64,000 nucleotides of DNA from Lentisphaerae bacterium GWF2_49_21 (GTDB lineage: Bacteria > Verrucomicrobiota > Lentisphaeria > Victivallales > GWF2-50-93): assembly GCA_001804805.1 (NCBI GenBank), contig MHBH01000061.1, positions 154,972 to 218,971 on the forward strand. Reading direction: 5' to 3'. A program made the translations under genes and the position numbers. The notes under the pieces were generated by a model that saw only the letters and a program-made list of their open reading frames with translations, was not told where the DNA came from and made no database searches. Shown in pieces: positions 42,334 through 51,441 of this stretch; positions within the stretch are counted from its first letter, which is position 1, and each line of letters begins with the position of its first letter.

Positions 42334-43422
42334 ATGAAGAACATAAATATCAACAAGAAGTTGCCGGTGCCTATCTACCACCAGATCAGGGAACAGATAC
42401 TGGAAAGGATAAAGTCAGGGGAGCTTGCCGTGAAGGATAGGCTTCCTGCTGAACTCGAACTTGCGAACTCATGTGGCATAAGCCCGATGACTGTCCGCCA
42501 GGCATACACCTCGCTTGTGAACGAGGGATTCCTGTACCGGCGGCATGGGAAAGGGACGTTTGTCAGCGAGGCACCGGCTCCAAAGGCAGTCTCTGGCAAT
42601 GAAAAGAATTCGACGGATATCGGTTTCATTTGCAGCAGCTACTCAAGTTTTCTGTCGTTCCGCTCCAAACTTCTTCTCGGAGTTGAAGACGCCTGCAGGA
42701 AATATTCCTTCAAGATACACATGATCGCCACGAACGAGATGGGGATCAATCCGGAGGACAACTTCATACTCTCCAATCTGCTCTCATCAAAGCAGCTTGA
42801 TGCCCTGATAGTGGTCGGTTCGCTCACCGAAGAGGACATCGGAATGATAAAGTCGCTGGTCATACCATTCGTGCTTGTCGACCACGACTACAAGGGGCAG
42901 GATGTTCTCACAGTACTTACTGAAGACGAGAAATTCGTGGAACTTTCCTTCAGGAAGCTATTGAGGGAAGGAAAATCCAGAATAGCGCTGCTCAGCGGCC
43001 CTCTCAGCAGGAATCCTAGAATTTTCCCGAGACGGGGCGACAAGCTGATCAAAGCCTACAAGGAATCACTTTCAAAGGCCGGCCTCAAGTTCAAGGATTC
43101 CTATGTCAAGACAAGCGAGATCGAAGATATGTCCGCATTTAAGGCAGCCATGCAACTTCTCGAGGATCCCGACCGTCCCGAGGCAGTGCTAGTGAACGGG
43201 GATCTGATAACCAAATCGCTTCTCCGTGCTGCGGAGAAAAAAAACATGTCTGTCCCAGGGGACCTGTCAATTTTGAACTATGGGGATTCACAGGATTCCC
43301 CTTGCAACTTCATAAGCAAACCTCTTTTTGAAATGGGCAAAACCGCTGTTGAACTGCTGAAAAAGTCCATGAACGATGTCGAGTTAAAAACCAAGAGGAC
43401 AGTGGTCCCGCTTGAAACATGA
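42334..43422 (+). CDS. GntR-family regulator with LacI-type sugar-binding domain
   Basis: A 362-residue regulator. The GntR winged helix spans about residues 5-75 (PVPIYHQIREQILERI, LPAELELANSCGISPMTVRQ, RRHGKGTFVS). The rest (IGFICSSYSSF, LLSSKQLDALIVVG, FVLVDHDYKG, AVLVNGDLITKS, ILNYGDSQDSP) is the periplasmic-binding-like fold seen in LacI/GalR-type sensors, giving a sugar-responsive repressor. It lies inside the sugar operon, and a matching palindrome occurs in the operon promoter (39394-39407). ATG at 42334 is chosen, with GGAGG just before it; the TTG at 42322 is not needed. The end overlaps the next gene by 4 bp. Confidence 0.92.
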   Translation: MKNININKKLPVPIYHQIREQILERIKSGELAVKDRLPAELELANSCGISPMTVRQAYTSLVNEGFLYRRHGKGTFVSEAPAPKAVSGNEKNSTDIGFICSSYSSFLSFRSKLLLGVEDACRKYSFKIHMIATNEMGINPEDNFILSNLLSSKQLDALIVVGSLTEEDIGMIKSLVIPFVLVDHDYKGQDVLTVLTEDEKFVELSFRKLLREGKSRIALLSGPLSRNPRIFPRRGDKLIKAYKESLSKAGLKFKDSYVKTSEIEDMSAFKAAMQLLEDPDRPEAVLVNGDLITKSLLRAAEKKNMSVPGDLSILNYGDSQDSPCNFISKPLFEMGKTAVELLKKSMNDVELKTKRTVVPLET

Positions 43423-45431
43423 GGCCGACAATGAACTCCAATATGGAAATAAAAAGACGCTCCCGGATAGATGAGCTGTCAGGAAAATACAGGAAGATGG
43501 ATTCCGAAGGTGATGATCTTGATTTGAAGCTGAAGGATCTTGATACAGACAAAATTTCCGCGCGTTTCTTCAGTTCCCACGGGAAGATGGTGTTAAAGGC
43601 TGCGATTGTCGCAAAGAACTTTCCTGAAGAAGCAATTGCACTGAAAAGCACAGGCGAAGACATACTGGACCATAGGTTCAATCTTCTCGGTTACGGTCCT
43701 GCCTGCTTTGGATTTCCGATAAGATGGCATTGCGACTATCGCAGTTCGAAGGAATGGCCAGGCGATGTCAATTACCTTGCATTGGGACACAAGATGTTTG
43801 ACGTCATTGTCGACAAGAAGGCCGGTTTAGAAGTAAAAGTCCCCTGGGATCTTTCGAACATGATGTGGCTGCCCACCCTCGCCTGCTCCTATCACCTGAC
43901 AGGTGACAGGAAATATGCCGAAGCTTTCAAGAATGACATGTCCGACTGGATTGTGAAGAATCCATATCCGCTTGGAGTGAACTGGATATGTCCGATGAAT
44001 ATCTCCATAAGGGCCATGAACATGATCGTCGCCATGACATCCCTTTATCCGGCGCTGGAAAAGGATTTTCAGATGGAAGCCATAGAAAGCCTGTTCCAGC
44101 ATGGAATTGCGATCATGGCATATCCTGAGCTGGGGAATAACGACAAGAGGAACAACCATTATCTGACTGATCTGACGGGACTGTATTTCTTAGGACAGTT
44201 CTTCAAGGACACGGAAGAAGGGGCGGAATGGCTGGATTTTTCCACGAAGGAGCTCGAGCAGGAATCAGGATACCAGTTCTATCCGGACGGCGTCAATTTC
44301 GAAGATTCGACCAGCTATCACAGGCTGTCCTCCGAGATGCTTCTGCTCTGTGCGATACTCGCAAGGGATAATGGTGCAGGATTTTCCAAGGGTTTCTTAG
44401 ACCGGCTCCACAGAAGCCTTACCTTCAGCAGTGACATCCTCCAGACGAACGGCAGGATTCCGATGTTCGGGGACAATGACAATGGCAGGATGCTGCAGTT
44501 TCATGGTTTCTCCAGGACTGCTTCGGCCGACCACAGGCACATTCTTGCAGCAGGAGGCGAGTTCTTCAATGATGATTCGCTGCGGTTCCCCGGCAGGAAT
44601 GCCGCAACGGAGGCAGTATGGCTGCTTGGCAGTTTCAAATCGCCGTCCATACCTGCGGGCAAGACCGGCCCTCTACTTAAGAAATATCCTGATTCAGGCT
44701 ATTACATCATAGATGACGGAGAGAGGAAGATCGTGATCAGGAATGCCAGGATAAATCCATCCTGCGGAGGTGGCCATACTCACTGCGACCAGTTTAGTTT
44801 CACGTTGAGCTCCGGCAAACAGGAAATCCTGGTCGATCCAGGGACATATCTTTATTCAAGCAACTTTGAAGAGCGGAACCTGTTCCGATCGGTCGAATAT
44901 CACAACACCGTCCAGATCGGTTCAGAACCAATGCATGAATACGACAGGGACACGTTTGGCGGTCTCTGGTGGATGAAGGATCTTGCTGATGCTGAAACTG
45001 CAAGATTCGAACGTAAAAGCGAAAGTACTTTCTTTGACGGAAAAATCCACAGTTATGAGAAGAGCCGTGGGTATACGATCAGGCGCAAATTAAAGTATGT
45101 GGACGGAATACTGTCCCTTGCGGATTCCGCAATCCCCATCACTAGGAATAAACCGGGGAAATGTCCGGCATTCAGCAGATTCCTGCTTGCGCCTGGACTT
45201 ATGCCTTCGGTCGGTAAAAGTGGCGTTGTTTCGATAAGAAAGGGCTCGAAGAAAATCTGTTCCATTGAAATCCTTTCCGAATCCTTCAGTGTAAGAATCA
45301 AGGATCTCTGGGTGGCACCTGGATATGGAACAAAAGTCCCATCCAAGCAGATAGAGATCGAATGGACGGTGGAAAGAGGATTGGAAGTCAATATAAAGAT
45401 CTTAACATATTTGACCAGCAACAGGATTTAA
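43419..45431 (+). CDS. Heparinase II/III family polysaccharide lyase
   Basis: A 670-residue protein with no obvious signal peptide. The N-terminal domain (FNLLGYGPACFGFPIRWHCD near residue 90) belongs to the heparinase II/III alginate-lyase-like N-domain. The toroid holds YWNISIRAMNMIVAM-type segments, NNHYLTDLTGLYFLG near 245 and FEDSTSYHRLSSEM near 297. The beta domain has NPSCGGGHTHCDQFSFTLSS near 452 with the catalytic-region His. These belong to PL families that cleave acidic glycans by elimination. It is the second such enzyme in the window after that at 1227, and by context the central enzyme of this operon. The start ATG overlaps the previous stop codon. Confidence 0.9.
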   Translation: MRPTMNSNMEIKRRSRIDELSGKYRKMDSEGDDLDLKLKDLDTDKISARFFSSHGKMVLKAAIVAKNFPEEAIALKSTGEDILDHRFNLLGYGPACFGFPIRWHCDYRSSKEWPGDVNYLALGHKMFDVIVDKKAGLEVKVPWDLSNMMWLPTLACSYHLTGDRKYAEAFKNDMSDWIVKNPYPLGVNWICPMNISIRAMNMIVAMTSLYPALEKDFQMEAIESLFQHGIAIMAYPELGNNDKRNNHYLTDLTGLYFLGQFFKDTEEGAEWLDFSTKELEQESGYQFYPDGVNFEDSTSYHRLSSEMLLLCAILARDNGAGFSKGFLDRLHRSLTFSSDILQTNGRIPMFGDNDNGRMLQFHGFSRTASADHRHILAAGGEFFNDDSLRFPGRNAATEAVWLLGSFKSPSIPAGKTGPLLKKYPDSGYYIIDDGERKIVIRNARINPSCGGGHTHCDQFSFTLSSGKQEILVDPGTYLYSSNFEERNLFRSVEYHNTVQIGSEPMHEYDRDTFGGLWWMKDLADAETARFERKSESTFFDGKIHSYEKSRGYTIRRKLKYVDGILSLADSAIPITRNKPGKCPAFSRFLLAPGLMPSVGKSGVVSIRKGSKKICSIEILSESFSVRIKDLWVAPGYGTKVPSKQIEIEWTVERGLEVNIKILTYLTSNRI

Positions 45432-45456
45432 CGATTTTTGAAGGAGTAATTGCAGA

Positions 45457-47451
45457 ATGAAATCGAAAATATATAAGACGAGAAACTCTCTTTCTCTTTC
45501 AAATGGTCTTATCAACGCAGTGTTCAGCGTTGACAGGTGCTTCAAGCTGGATAAATTCGTTGATCTGTCTTCAGGAAAGACGGTCTGTTCGCAGAGGGAG
45601 CATATAATTGCATTTGACAGGGACAGGGAGGATCTTGCCGTAAAGGGTTCTGCGAAATTCACAAAAATCTTAATCCGCAGGATTGATGATGCGTATCAAA
45701 ACACAGGAATGGAGGCCGTACTCTCTTTCAAGGCCGTAAAGTCAGGATTAAGTATTGAGAAGCACATTTTCATATATGACAATGCTCCTGCGATAAGGAT
45801 TTATGATGTATACATTCCGGACAGGGATCTGTCCGGAATGTATTATTCGGACATCCTCAGCGTGCAATTCAAAAAGATATCATCCGGGAAATGCGTGGAA
45901 TATTTCACATGCACTGACCAGTCGAACTACAGGTTGATCGAAAAAAGGGCTGAGTTCAAGAACAAAGCGGGATTCTTCATCACTGACAGGATATTCCTTT
46001 ACAAGGAAGGTCCAATGCCTGACTCCCAGCCGATAAAGGGGGAATATGACTTCATATTTAATAAGAAAGCAAGGAGTGTTTCAGTTGCAGGCCTTGGCTT
46101 TGGCAAGATTCGAAAAGGGGAAAAACGCCGTGCAAATGGAATAGTGATCGGGCTGACGGAGGATGAATCCCTTTCCGGGCTCAGGAAATATCAGCATGCC
46201 AGATATAAGATCAATCCTAGGAACGACATTGAATACCTCTCGAATTCCTGGCCTGCATTCCATCTTGACGTCACTGAGAAAAAGATCCTGGAGGAAATAG
46301 AGCTTGCGGCAAAATTCGGCATCAAGACGGTTTTCATTGATGATGGATGGTTTGAGACATTCATGGGTGAAATTGACAGGAAGAAATTCCCGAATGGATT
46401 TGATAGGATTTCAAAACTCGCCTCGGGAAAGGGGATAAACATCGGACTCTGGATGAATCCGCTCGGGCTTGACGTCAATGACAGGAGTGCGAGGGAATGG
46501 GATGGAGCCGAGGCGCATGACACATTTGTCGAGGGGAACAAGTGGAACTGGGTGGCCCGTTCGAATGATTTCAGATATGCCGAAGCAGTCGGCTCGGAAG
46601 GCGTGAGGGCATACTGCGCGATGGATCTGATGCACGACGGATATTTCAACCATATCAGGAGCAAGATCGTCTCGTTATACAGGGAATATGGCATAAGAAG
46701 GTACAAGTTCGATCTTTACCAGCTGCATGTCTTCGACACATTGCTCGGTGATCCGAACCAGCACTACGAAAAGTATCGCGAACTCCTGCAGGTTCTGAAG
46801 AAGGAAATTCCGGGGCTTGTTATATCCATGGACATTACGAGGAGGAACCGTCCGTGTTTCGATTTCGGAATGGATTTCGGTCGGCTTTTCATGGAAAACA
46901 GGGGACGGCGCCTGAACGACCACCGTTACTACCATCCGTATATCAGCTTAAGGAACCTCTGGTATACGGCGAAATATTTTCCTGCACAGAAGATGGAACT
47001 GGAGATGATGCCGCAGATCAGCGATTATCCCTTGGAATACGTGCTTGGCACGACAATCTTCGCGAATCCTCTTTATTGGGGAAGCCTGGCGGAGCTTTCA
47101 GCTGGCAAGGTGAAAACCATGAAGACTTTCATCGACACCTTGAAACCGCACAAGGATGAAATCATGAAAGGCTTGATTTTCCCTGTCGGGGAAATGCCTG
47201 AAAAGGGGAATTGGTCTGGATTCATTTCAATGACCGGCAAGGACAAGGGCTATCTTGCGGTCTACCGGAATGGGGCGGCAAACGGAACATATCGCCTGAA
47301 GACGGATCTCCTGGGATCAGGAAGATATCTGCTGGAAGATGTCTTTTCAGGGAAAAAAATGTATATTACAAATGGAGCAGGTAATTTTAAGATCAAAGGT
47401 AAATTTGGATTCAAGCTTTTAAAATTCCTGAGAGATGTTGAAAATGGGTAA
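45457..47451 (+). CDS. GH36-like alpha-galactosidase family protein
   Basis: A 664-residue enzyme-like protein without a signal peptide. N-terminal beta domain to about 255; the TIM barrel then shows FIDDGWFETFMGEIDRKKF near 288, INIGLWMNPLGLDVN near 327, YGIRRYKFDLYQLHVFDT near 408 (probable nucleophile Asp in KFDLY) and GLVISMDITRRNRPCFDFG near 452 with a candidate acid. WMNPL and KFD match the GH36/melibiase clan pattern. Family activity is release of alpha-galactosyl or related sugars. An AAGGAG precedes the ATG. A 15-bp perfect palindrome (45810-45843) sits within the first domain, and the end (ITNGAGNFKIKGKFGFKLL) is AT-rich. Confidence 0.85.
   Translation: MKSKIYKTRNSLSLSNGLINAVFSVDRCFKLDKFVDLSSGKTVCSQREHIIAFDRDREDLAVKGSAKFTKILIRRIDDAYQNTGMEAVLSFKAVKSGLSIEKHIFIYDNAPAIRIYDVYIPDRDLSGMYYSDILSVQFKKISSGKCVEYFTCTDQSNYRLIEKRAEFKNKAGFFITDRIFLYKEGPMPDSQPIKGEYDFIFNKKARSVSVAGLGFGKIRKGEKRRANGIVIGLTEDESLSGLRKYQHARYKINPRNDIEYLSNSWPAFHLDVTEKKILEEIELAAKFGIKTVFIDDGWFETFMGEIDRKKFPNGFDRISKLASGKGINIGLWMNPLGLDVNDRSAREWDGAEAHDTFVEGNKWNWVARSNDFRYAEAVGSEGVRAYCAMDLMHDGYFNHIRSKIVSLYREYGIRRYKFDLYQLHVFDTLLGDPNQHYEKYRELLQVLKKEIPGLVISMDITRRNRPCFDFGMDFGRLFMENRGRRLNDHRYYHPYISLRNLWYTAKYFPAQKMELEMMPQISDYPLEYVLGTTIFANPLYWGSLAELSAGKVKTMKTFIDTLKPHKDEIMKGLIFPVGEMPEKGNWSGFISMTGKDKGYLAVYRNGAANGTYRLKTDLLGSGRYLLEDVFSGKKMYITNGAGNFKIKGKFGFKLLKFLRDVENG
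45810..45843. repeat. In-frame 15-bp palindrome in the GH36-like gene
   Basis: Arms ATACATTCCGGACAG (45810-45824) and CTGTCCGGAATGTAT (45829-45843), loop GGAT, coding for YIPDRDLSGMY. It is the longest of the intragenic palindromes and has mixed base composition. Confidence 0.85.
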
Positions 47452-47462
47452 GAAATTCAATA

Positions 47463-47570
47463 TTTATAGCCAAGCCGACGCTTGGCGTTCCCGGCCCGGG
47501 ACCTCTCCGCGTGCCATGGCGAAGTTGTCCTACGGAGACAGGTCTGGTCGGCATTGGAAGTTGGTCTAAA
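47463..47570. repeat. GCCGACGCTTGGC intergenic repeat block
   Basis: Contains CCAAGC/GCTTGG inverted arms and a ggtctggtcggcattgg end. It lies in the 150-bp gap before the nitrilase-family gene; no gene is present. Confidence 0.6.
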
Positions 47571-47601
47571 ACGGTGATTCATATACAAGGGGAGATAAAA
47601 C

Positions 47602-48855
47602 ATGAAACCAATTTCAAAATGGATGCACACATATCCTGAACATGTGGCAATTCCGGCATTCAAGGATAAATCAAGCGGCGACAGGATATCCCTGATGACT
47701 GAACTCAAATCCTCCGATAGCGCCGGATTCTGGTGTGCGGATTTCGCAATAGAGCCCGGGGCGGCATATCGGATCGAAGCCGAGGCGCATGTTCCGGACT
47801 CCTCGGACGTCTACAATTACGCTGGTGTCGTCGTTACATGGAAGAAAACCTCCGCATTCGAAACGCAGGTCCAGCGGGAATACCTTGACCCTGACATCCA
47901 AGGGAAAAACCGTGTTGTCTTCTCATCGGTCCTCGTTTCCCCGGAGAATGCGAATTTCGCAGAGATCCGTCTTTATGCGAAATGGCGGAAGCTGAAGGTC
48001 GAATGGAAGGCCGTTGAGATCAAAAAAGTCCCAGTTCCGGCTCCAAGACCAGTGAAAGTCGTGACGACAAAGGTTGTTCCCCCGTATTCTCCATCAACTA
48101 TCGGAGAAAACATAAATCAGGCCGACAAGCTTCTCAAACGGATAGAAAATGAGGTTAAAAAGCCTGATCTCATATTATTTCCGGAGAACATGCTGGACCG
48201 ATGCGTTGGTGGTCCGCTGGAAAAGAGGGCTGAAACCATTCCGGGTCCTTTCACAAAATTCCTTTCCGGCTGGGCGAAGAAGCTCAACTGCCATATGGCC
48301 ACGACGATCCATGAAAATGACAAGGGCAGATTCTACAACACTGCATTCATAATCGACAGGAAAGGCCGCGTTGCCGGCAAATACAGGAAGATACATCTTA
48401 CACTCTCTGAAATGGAGGCTGGAATCCTCCCTGGCAACGAATTCACTGTCTTCGATCTGGATTTCGGCAAGGTCGGATTCACCACCTGCTGGGACAACTG
48501 GTTCTGCGAATCAGCAAGAATGCTGCGCCTGAAAGGGGCTGAAATGATACTTTTCCCGCTTGCCGGAGACGGAGATTTCAATCATCTCGAGCACATGTGG
48601 CCTACCAGGGCGATGGACAACGGGCTTCCTATCATTTCATCGGTCTGGCAAGGCGAGCCAAAACGTCCGGTTCCTTCGAGAATCATCGACGGGGACGGCA
48701 GAGTTCTCGCCGGGACGATTGAAAACCTCGGATATGCGGCCGCAGTGATAGATCTGAACAGGAAATACAGGGCTTACTGGCTGTCGGTCGGACCTTCATT
48801 CGGAGAAGGCAGAAGCCTTTATGTGAGGGAGAGAAGGCCGGATCTGTATGAGTAG
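47602..48855 (+). CDS. Carbon-nitrogen hydrolase (nitrilase superfamily) with N-terminal beta domain
   Basis: A 417-residue protein. Residues 1-150 are a beta-rich domain of carbohydrate-binding type (FAIEPGAAYRIEAEAHVPD, NANFAEIRLYAKWRK). Residues 150-417 are the nitrilase fold with its complete triad: Glu in LILFPENML near 198, Lys in GKYRKIHLT near 258, and Cys in VGFTTCWDNWF near 297. The superfamily hydrolyses amide or nitrile bonds. In this operon it may release amide-linked groups, such as N-acetyl, from amino sugars. It lacks a signal peptide. GGGGAG precedes the start. A perfect TGCGAATTTCGCA lies at 47949 and a one-base variant at 47736. Confidence 0.87.
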   Translation: MKPISKWMHTYPEHVAIPAFKDKSSGDRISLMTELKSSDSAGFWCADFAIEPGAAYRIEAEAHVPDSSDVYNYAGVVVTWKKTSAFETQVQREYLDPDIQGKNRVVFSSVLVSPENANFAEIRLYAKWRKLKVEWKAVEIKKVPVPAPRPVKVVTTKVVPPYSPSTIGENINQADKLLKRIENEVKKPDLILFPENMLDRCVGGPLEKRAETIPGPFTKFLSGWAKKLNCHMATTIHENDKGRFYNTAFIIDRKGRVAGKYRKIHLTLSEMEAGILPGNEFTVFDLDFGKVGFTTCWDNWFCESARMLRLKGAEMILFPLAGDGDFNHLEHMWPTRAMDNGLPIISSVWQGEPKRPVPSRIIDGDGRVLAGTIENLGYAAAVIDLNRKYRAYWLSVGPSFGEGRSLYVRERRPDLYE

Positions 48856-48941
48856 CTGACATGAATGTAGAATATCTAATGTCCAATTTCGAATAATTCG
48901 ACAGGATAACAGGATTATCAAGATGTAAATACGAGGTTAAG

Positions 48942-49541
48942 ATGCAGACTTTTTCAATTTTCGTGACCGTATGGCTGAAGTTCTTTTTCCTGCTGACGCC
49001 ATTTTTTGCATTGTCGCTGTTCCTTGTAATGACAAGGACAATGAATTCTTCCGCAAAGACAAATCTGGCGTTGCGAGTGACAGGAGCCGTCGTACTTGCG
49101 TGTTTCATCCTTTATTTCTTCGGCAACGTCATCTTCTCCGTGTTCGGAATCACTCTTGATGCATTCCGCATAGGTGCCGGTGCAATACTTTTCCTGTCGG
49201 CGATGGATCTTGTCAGGGGTTCCAAGGCGGGCCACTCCAGTGACGAGGAAGGAGACATAGCGGTAGTTCCACTGGCGATTCCAGTGATAGTCGGCCCGGG
49301 GACGACCGGTGCCCTGCTGGTCATGGGTGCGGAGACGACCGACATCAATACGATGTTCATTGGCTATGGGGCGCTGCTGCTTGCGGTGTTCTGCGTAATG
49401 GTGCTGCTCCTGCTTGCAACTCCTATTGAAAAGCTGATCGGCCAGCGCGGACTAAGCATCCTGAGCAAGCTGACGGGACTTGTAGTTTCAGCGATAGCCG
49501 CCCAGATGATCTTCACGGGGATCAAAAATTTCCTCAAATAA
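48942..49541 (+). CDS. MarC family integral membrane protein
   Basis: A 199-residue protein of the MarC/UPF0056 family with about six membrane helices (residues about 6-28, 42-64, 70-90, 105-128, 138-158 and 175-197). The central block VVPLAIPVIVGPGTTGALLVMG is the family signature. The function is not established in any bacterium. It lies after repeats at 48895-48925 and ends at a hairpin shared with the convergent sensor kinase gene. The start at 48942 follows GAGGTTAAG. Confidence 0.9.
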   Translation: MQTFSIFVTVWLKFFFLLTPFFALSLFLVMTRTMNSSAKTNLALRVTGAVVLACFILYFFGNVIFSVFGITLDAFRIGAGAILFLSAMDLVRGSKAGHSSDEEGDIAVVPLAIPVIVGPGTTGALLVMGAETTDINTMFIGYGALLLAVFCVMVLLLLATPIEKLIGQRGLSILSKLTGLVVSAIAAQMIFTGIKNFLK

Positions 49542-49567
49542 ATCCTGACCCAACGGTCAGGATTTAT
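49538..49567. terminator. Hairpin between convergent marC and sensor kinase genes
   Basis: Arms ATAAATCCTGACC (49538-49550) and GGTCAGGATTTAT (49555-49567) are perfect, loop 4 nt. It contains the stop codons of both genes (TAA at 49539-49541, and the reverse-strand TAA at 49564-49566). It serves as a two-way boundary. Confidence 0.75.
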
Positions 49568-51420
49568 GAATCCAGAGTTTCGCGGACTTTCTCCTGGAGG
49601 GATTCCGCCGAGAACGGCTTCTGGAGGAAGTGGATCCCCCTCCCGACTATTCCGTGGTGCGCGACAACTTCCCTGTCATAACCTGACATGTAGAGGACCT
49701 TTATGCTGGGCCTTTTACCGCGTACGCGCTCATAGAGTTCCTTACCGTTGATGGAGGGCATGATGACATCGGTCAGAAGCAGATCGACATGATCGGTGCC
49801 GTTTTCAATGAACCGGATACAGTCCTCTCCTTTGTCAAACACAATGGTCCTATATCCGAAATTATTGAGCAGCAGGCTGGCAATCCCCCCTACCATTTCA
49901 TTGTCCTCTACGATAATTACCGTCTCCCCTCCTCTTCCGGATTGTTTGACAGGTGCTGATGGAATTATGACCTCCTCCTGTTCCTGGACAATTGGCAGAT
50001 ATATCCTGAAGGTGGTCCCCTTGCCGAGCTCCGAGACTACTTGCAAATGCCCCTGATGCTGTTTGACTATCCCATAAACCATTGAGAGTCCGAGGCCTGT
50101 ACCCTTCCCCATCTGCTTGGTCGTGAAGAACGGCTCGAAAAGATGCTCCATCACCGCCTTGTCCATCCCATGCCCTGTGTCGGAAATTGACATACAAACA
50201 TAGTTTCCCGGCATAACATCAGGATATTCCTTGACGTCATCACTGGCAAGGATGGTGTTTTCAATCTTTATCTTGAGCATACCTCCTTTAAGCATGGCGT
50301 CCTGGGCATTGACAGTGAGGTTCAGGATGACTTGCTCTACCTGTCCGACATCAGCTTTGACAAGGCCGGCATTATCTGGCAGATCAAAAACAATATTAAT
50401 ATCCTCCCTTATCGTGCGCTTGAGCATCTTCCCGAAATTTTCGACGACAGAGCGGAGATTTATAACCTTGAGCTCGAGCATCTGCTTCCTGCCAAACGCG
50501 AGAAGTTGTTTTGTCAGATCCTTTGCCCGATCCGCAGCGTTCTTTATCTGTTCAATCTGATCACGTCGCGGGTCAAGCCTTGGAACATCCATCTTCAGGA
50601 GTTCCGCATATCCGAGAATTGGCGTAAGGAGGTTGTTGAAATCATGGGCGACTCCGCCTGCAAGCCTGCCTATCGACTCCATCTTCTGCGCCTGATGGAG
50701 CTGTTCCTCCAGCTTAAGCTTCTCCTCCTCGGAAAGCTTCCTGTCGGTTATGTTGCTGACAATATGGACGGCTCCGCGTATTTTACCTTTGTCGTCAAAT
50801 ATCGGATCAACCTTGATGAGGAACCATTTGTTCCCTATTTTAAGCTCCTGGGATTCCTTCTGCCTGCTCTTGTTCATCCTGAGTATTGGACATTCCGTAA
50901 GAGGCTTCTCAGTGTTATGGATGACCTCCCAGCAATGCTTCCCGACAATTTCAGAATTCTCCTTTCCTGTGAATTCAGCGGTAGCCCGATTGCAACGGAC
51001 AATCCTCTGATCCTTGTCGAGGAGCCAGACGGCGTCACTGACCGCGTCAAACGTCGAACGCCATTCCCTTGCGGCGTCAAGGATAGCCTCCTCGTTCTTC
51101 TTCCGTTCGGTTATGTCATGGAATATGACGGCGAACCTGCCTTTTCCCGGACAGAAGGCCCTGACTTCATAATATTTGCCTATGACGGACGAATACTCTT
51201 CAAACTGCATAGGTTCCCCGGTAAGAGCGACCTTCCCATATCTTTCGATCCAATATTTTTCAGTGTTCGGAATAACTTCCAGCACCCGTTTCCCGACAAT
51301 GTCCTTGGCCTTCAGTCCTGTCAGTTTTTCAAATGCCTCGTTTATCGAGATGAATCTGTAGTCCACAGGAATACCTTTCTCATCGCAGATGATCTCATGC
51401 AGGGCGAAACCGCTCATCAT
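49564..51420 (-). CDS. PAS-containing hybrid histidine kinase, C-terminal half of an amber-split sensor
   Basis: A 618-residue cytoplasmic protein if translation restarts at 51420: PAS domain (GFALHEIICDEKGIPVDYRF), second PAS (about 125-230, CNRATAEFTGKENSEIVGKH), HisKA with phospho-His in GGVAHDFNNLLTPILGYAE near 262, ATPase N, G1 and G2 boxes (VILNLTVNAQDAM, DTGHGMDKAVMEH, GTGLGLSMVYGIV), and a receiver with LLLTDVIMPSINGKELYER near 545 carrying the phosphoacceptor Asp. The reading frame is continuous with the upstream gene except for one TAG at 51442-51444; the seven codons between read YRQLFEE, matching the usual linker. GAGGAG just before the ATG could allow restart, so a two-protein system is possible. 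Confidence 0.85.
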   Translation of the reverse strand: MMSGFALHEIICDEKGIPVDYRFISINEAFEKLTGLKAKDIVGKRVLEVIPNTEKYWIERYGKVALTGEPMQFEEYSSVIGKYYEVRAFCPGKGRFAVIFHDITERKKNEEAILDAAREWRSTFDAVSDAVWLLDKDQRIVRCNRATAEFTGKENSEIVGKHCWEVIHNTEKPLTECPILRMNKSRQKESQELKIGNKWFLIKVDPIFDDKGKIRGAVHIVSNITDRKLSEEEKLKLEEQLHQAQKMESIGRLAGGVAHDFNNLLTPILGYAELLKMDVPRLDPRRDQIEQIKNAADRAKDLTKQLLAFGRKQMLELKVINLRSVVENFGKMLKRTIREDINIVFDLPDNAGLVKADVGQVEQVILNLTVNAQDAMLKGGMLKIKIENTILASDDVKEYPDVMPGNYVCMSISDTGHGMDKAVMEHLFEPFFTTKQMGKGTGLGLSMVYGIVKQHQGHLQVVSELGKGTTFRIYLPIVQEQEEVIIPSAPVKQSGRGGETVIIVEDNEMVGGIASLLLNNFGYRTIVFDKGEDCIRFIENGTDHVDLLLTDVIMPSINGKELYERVRGKRPSIKVLYMSGYDREVVAHHGIVGRGIHFLQKPFSAESLQEKVRETLDS

Positions 51421-51441
51421 CTCCTCGAAAAGCTGGCGATA

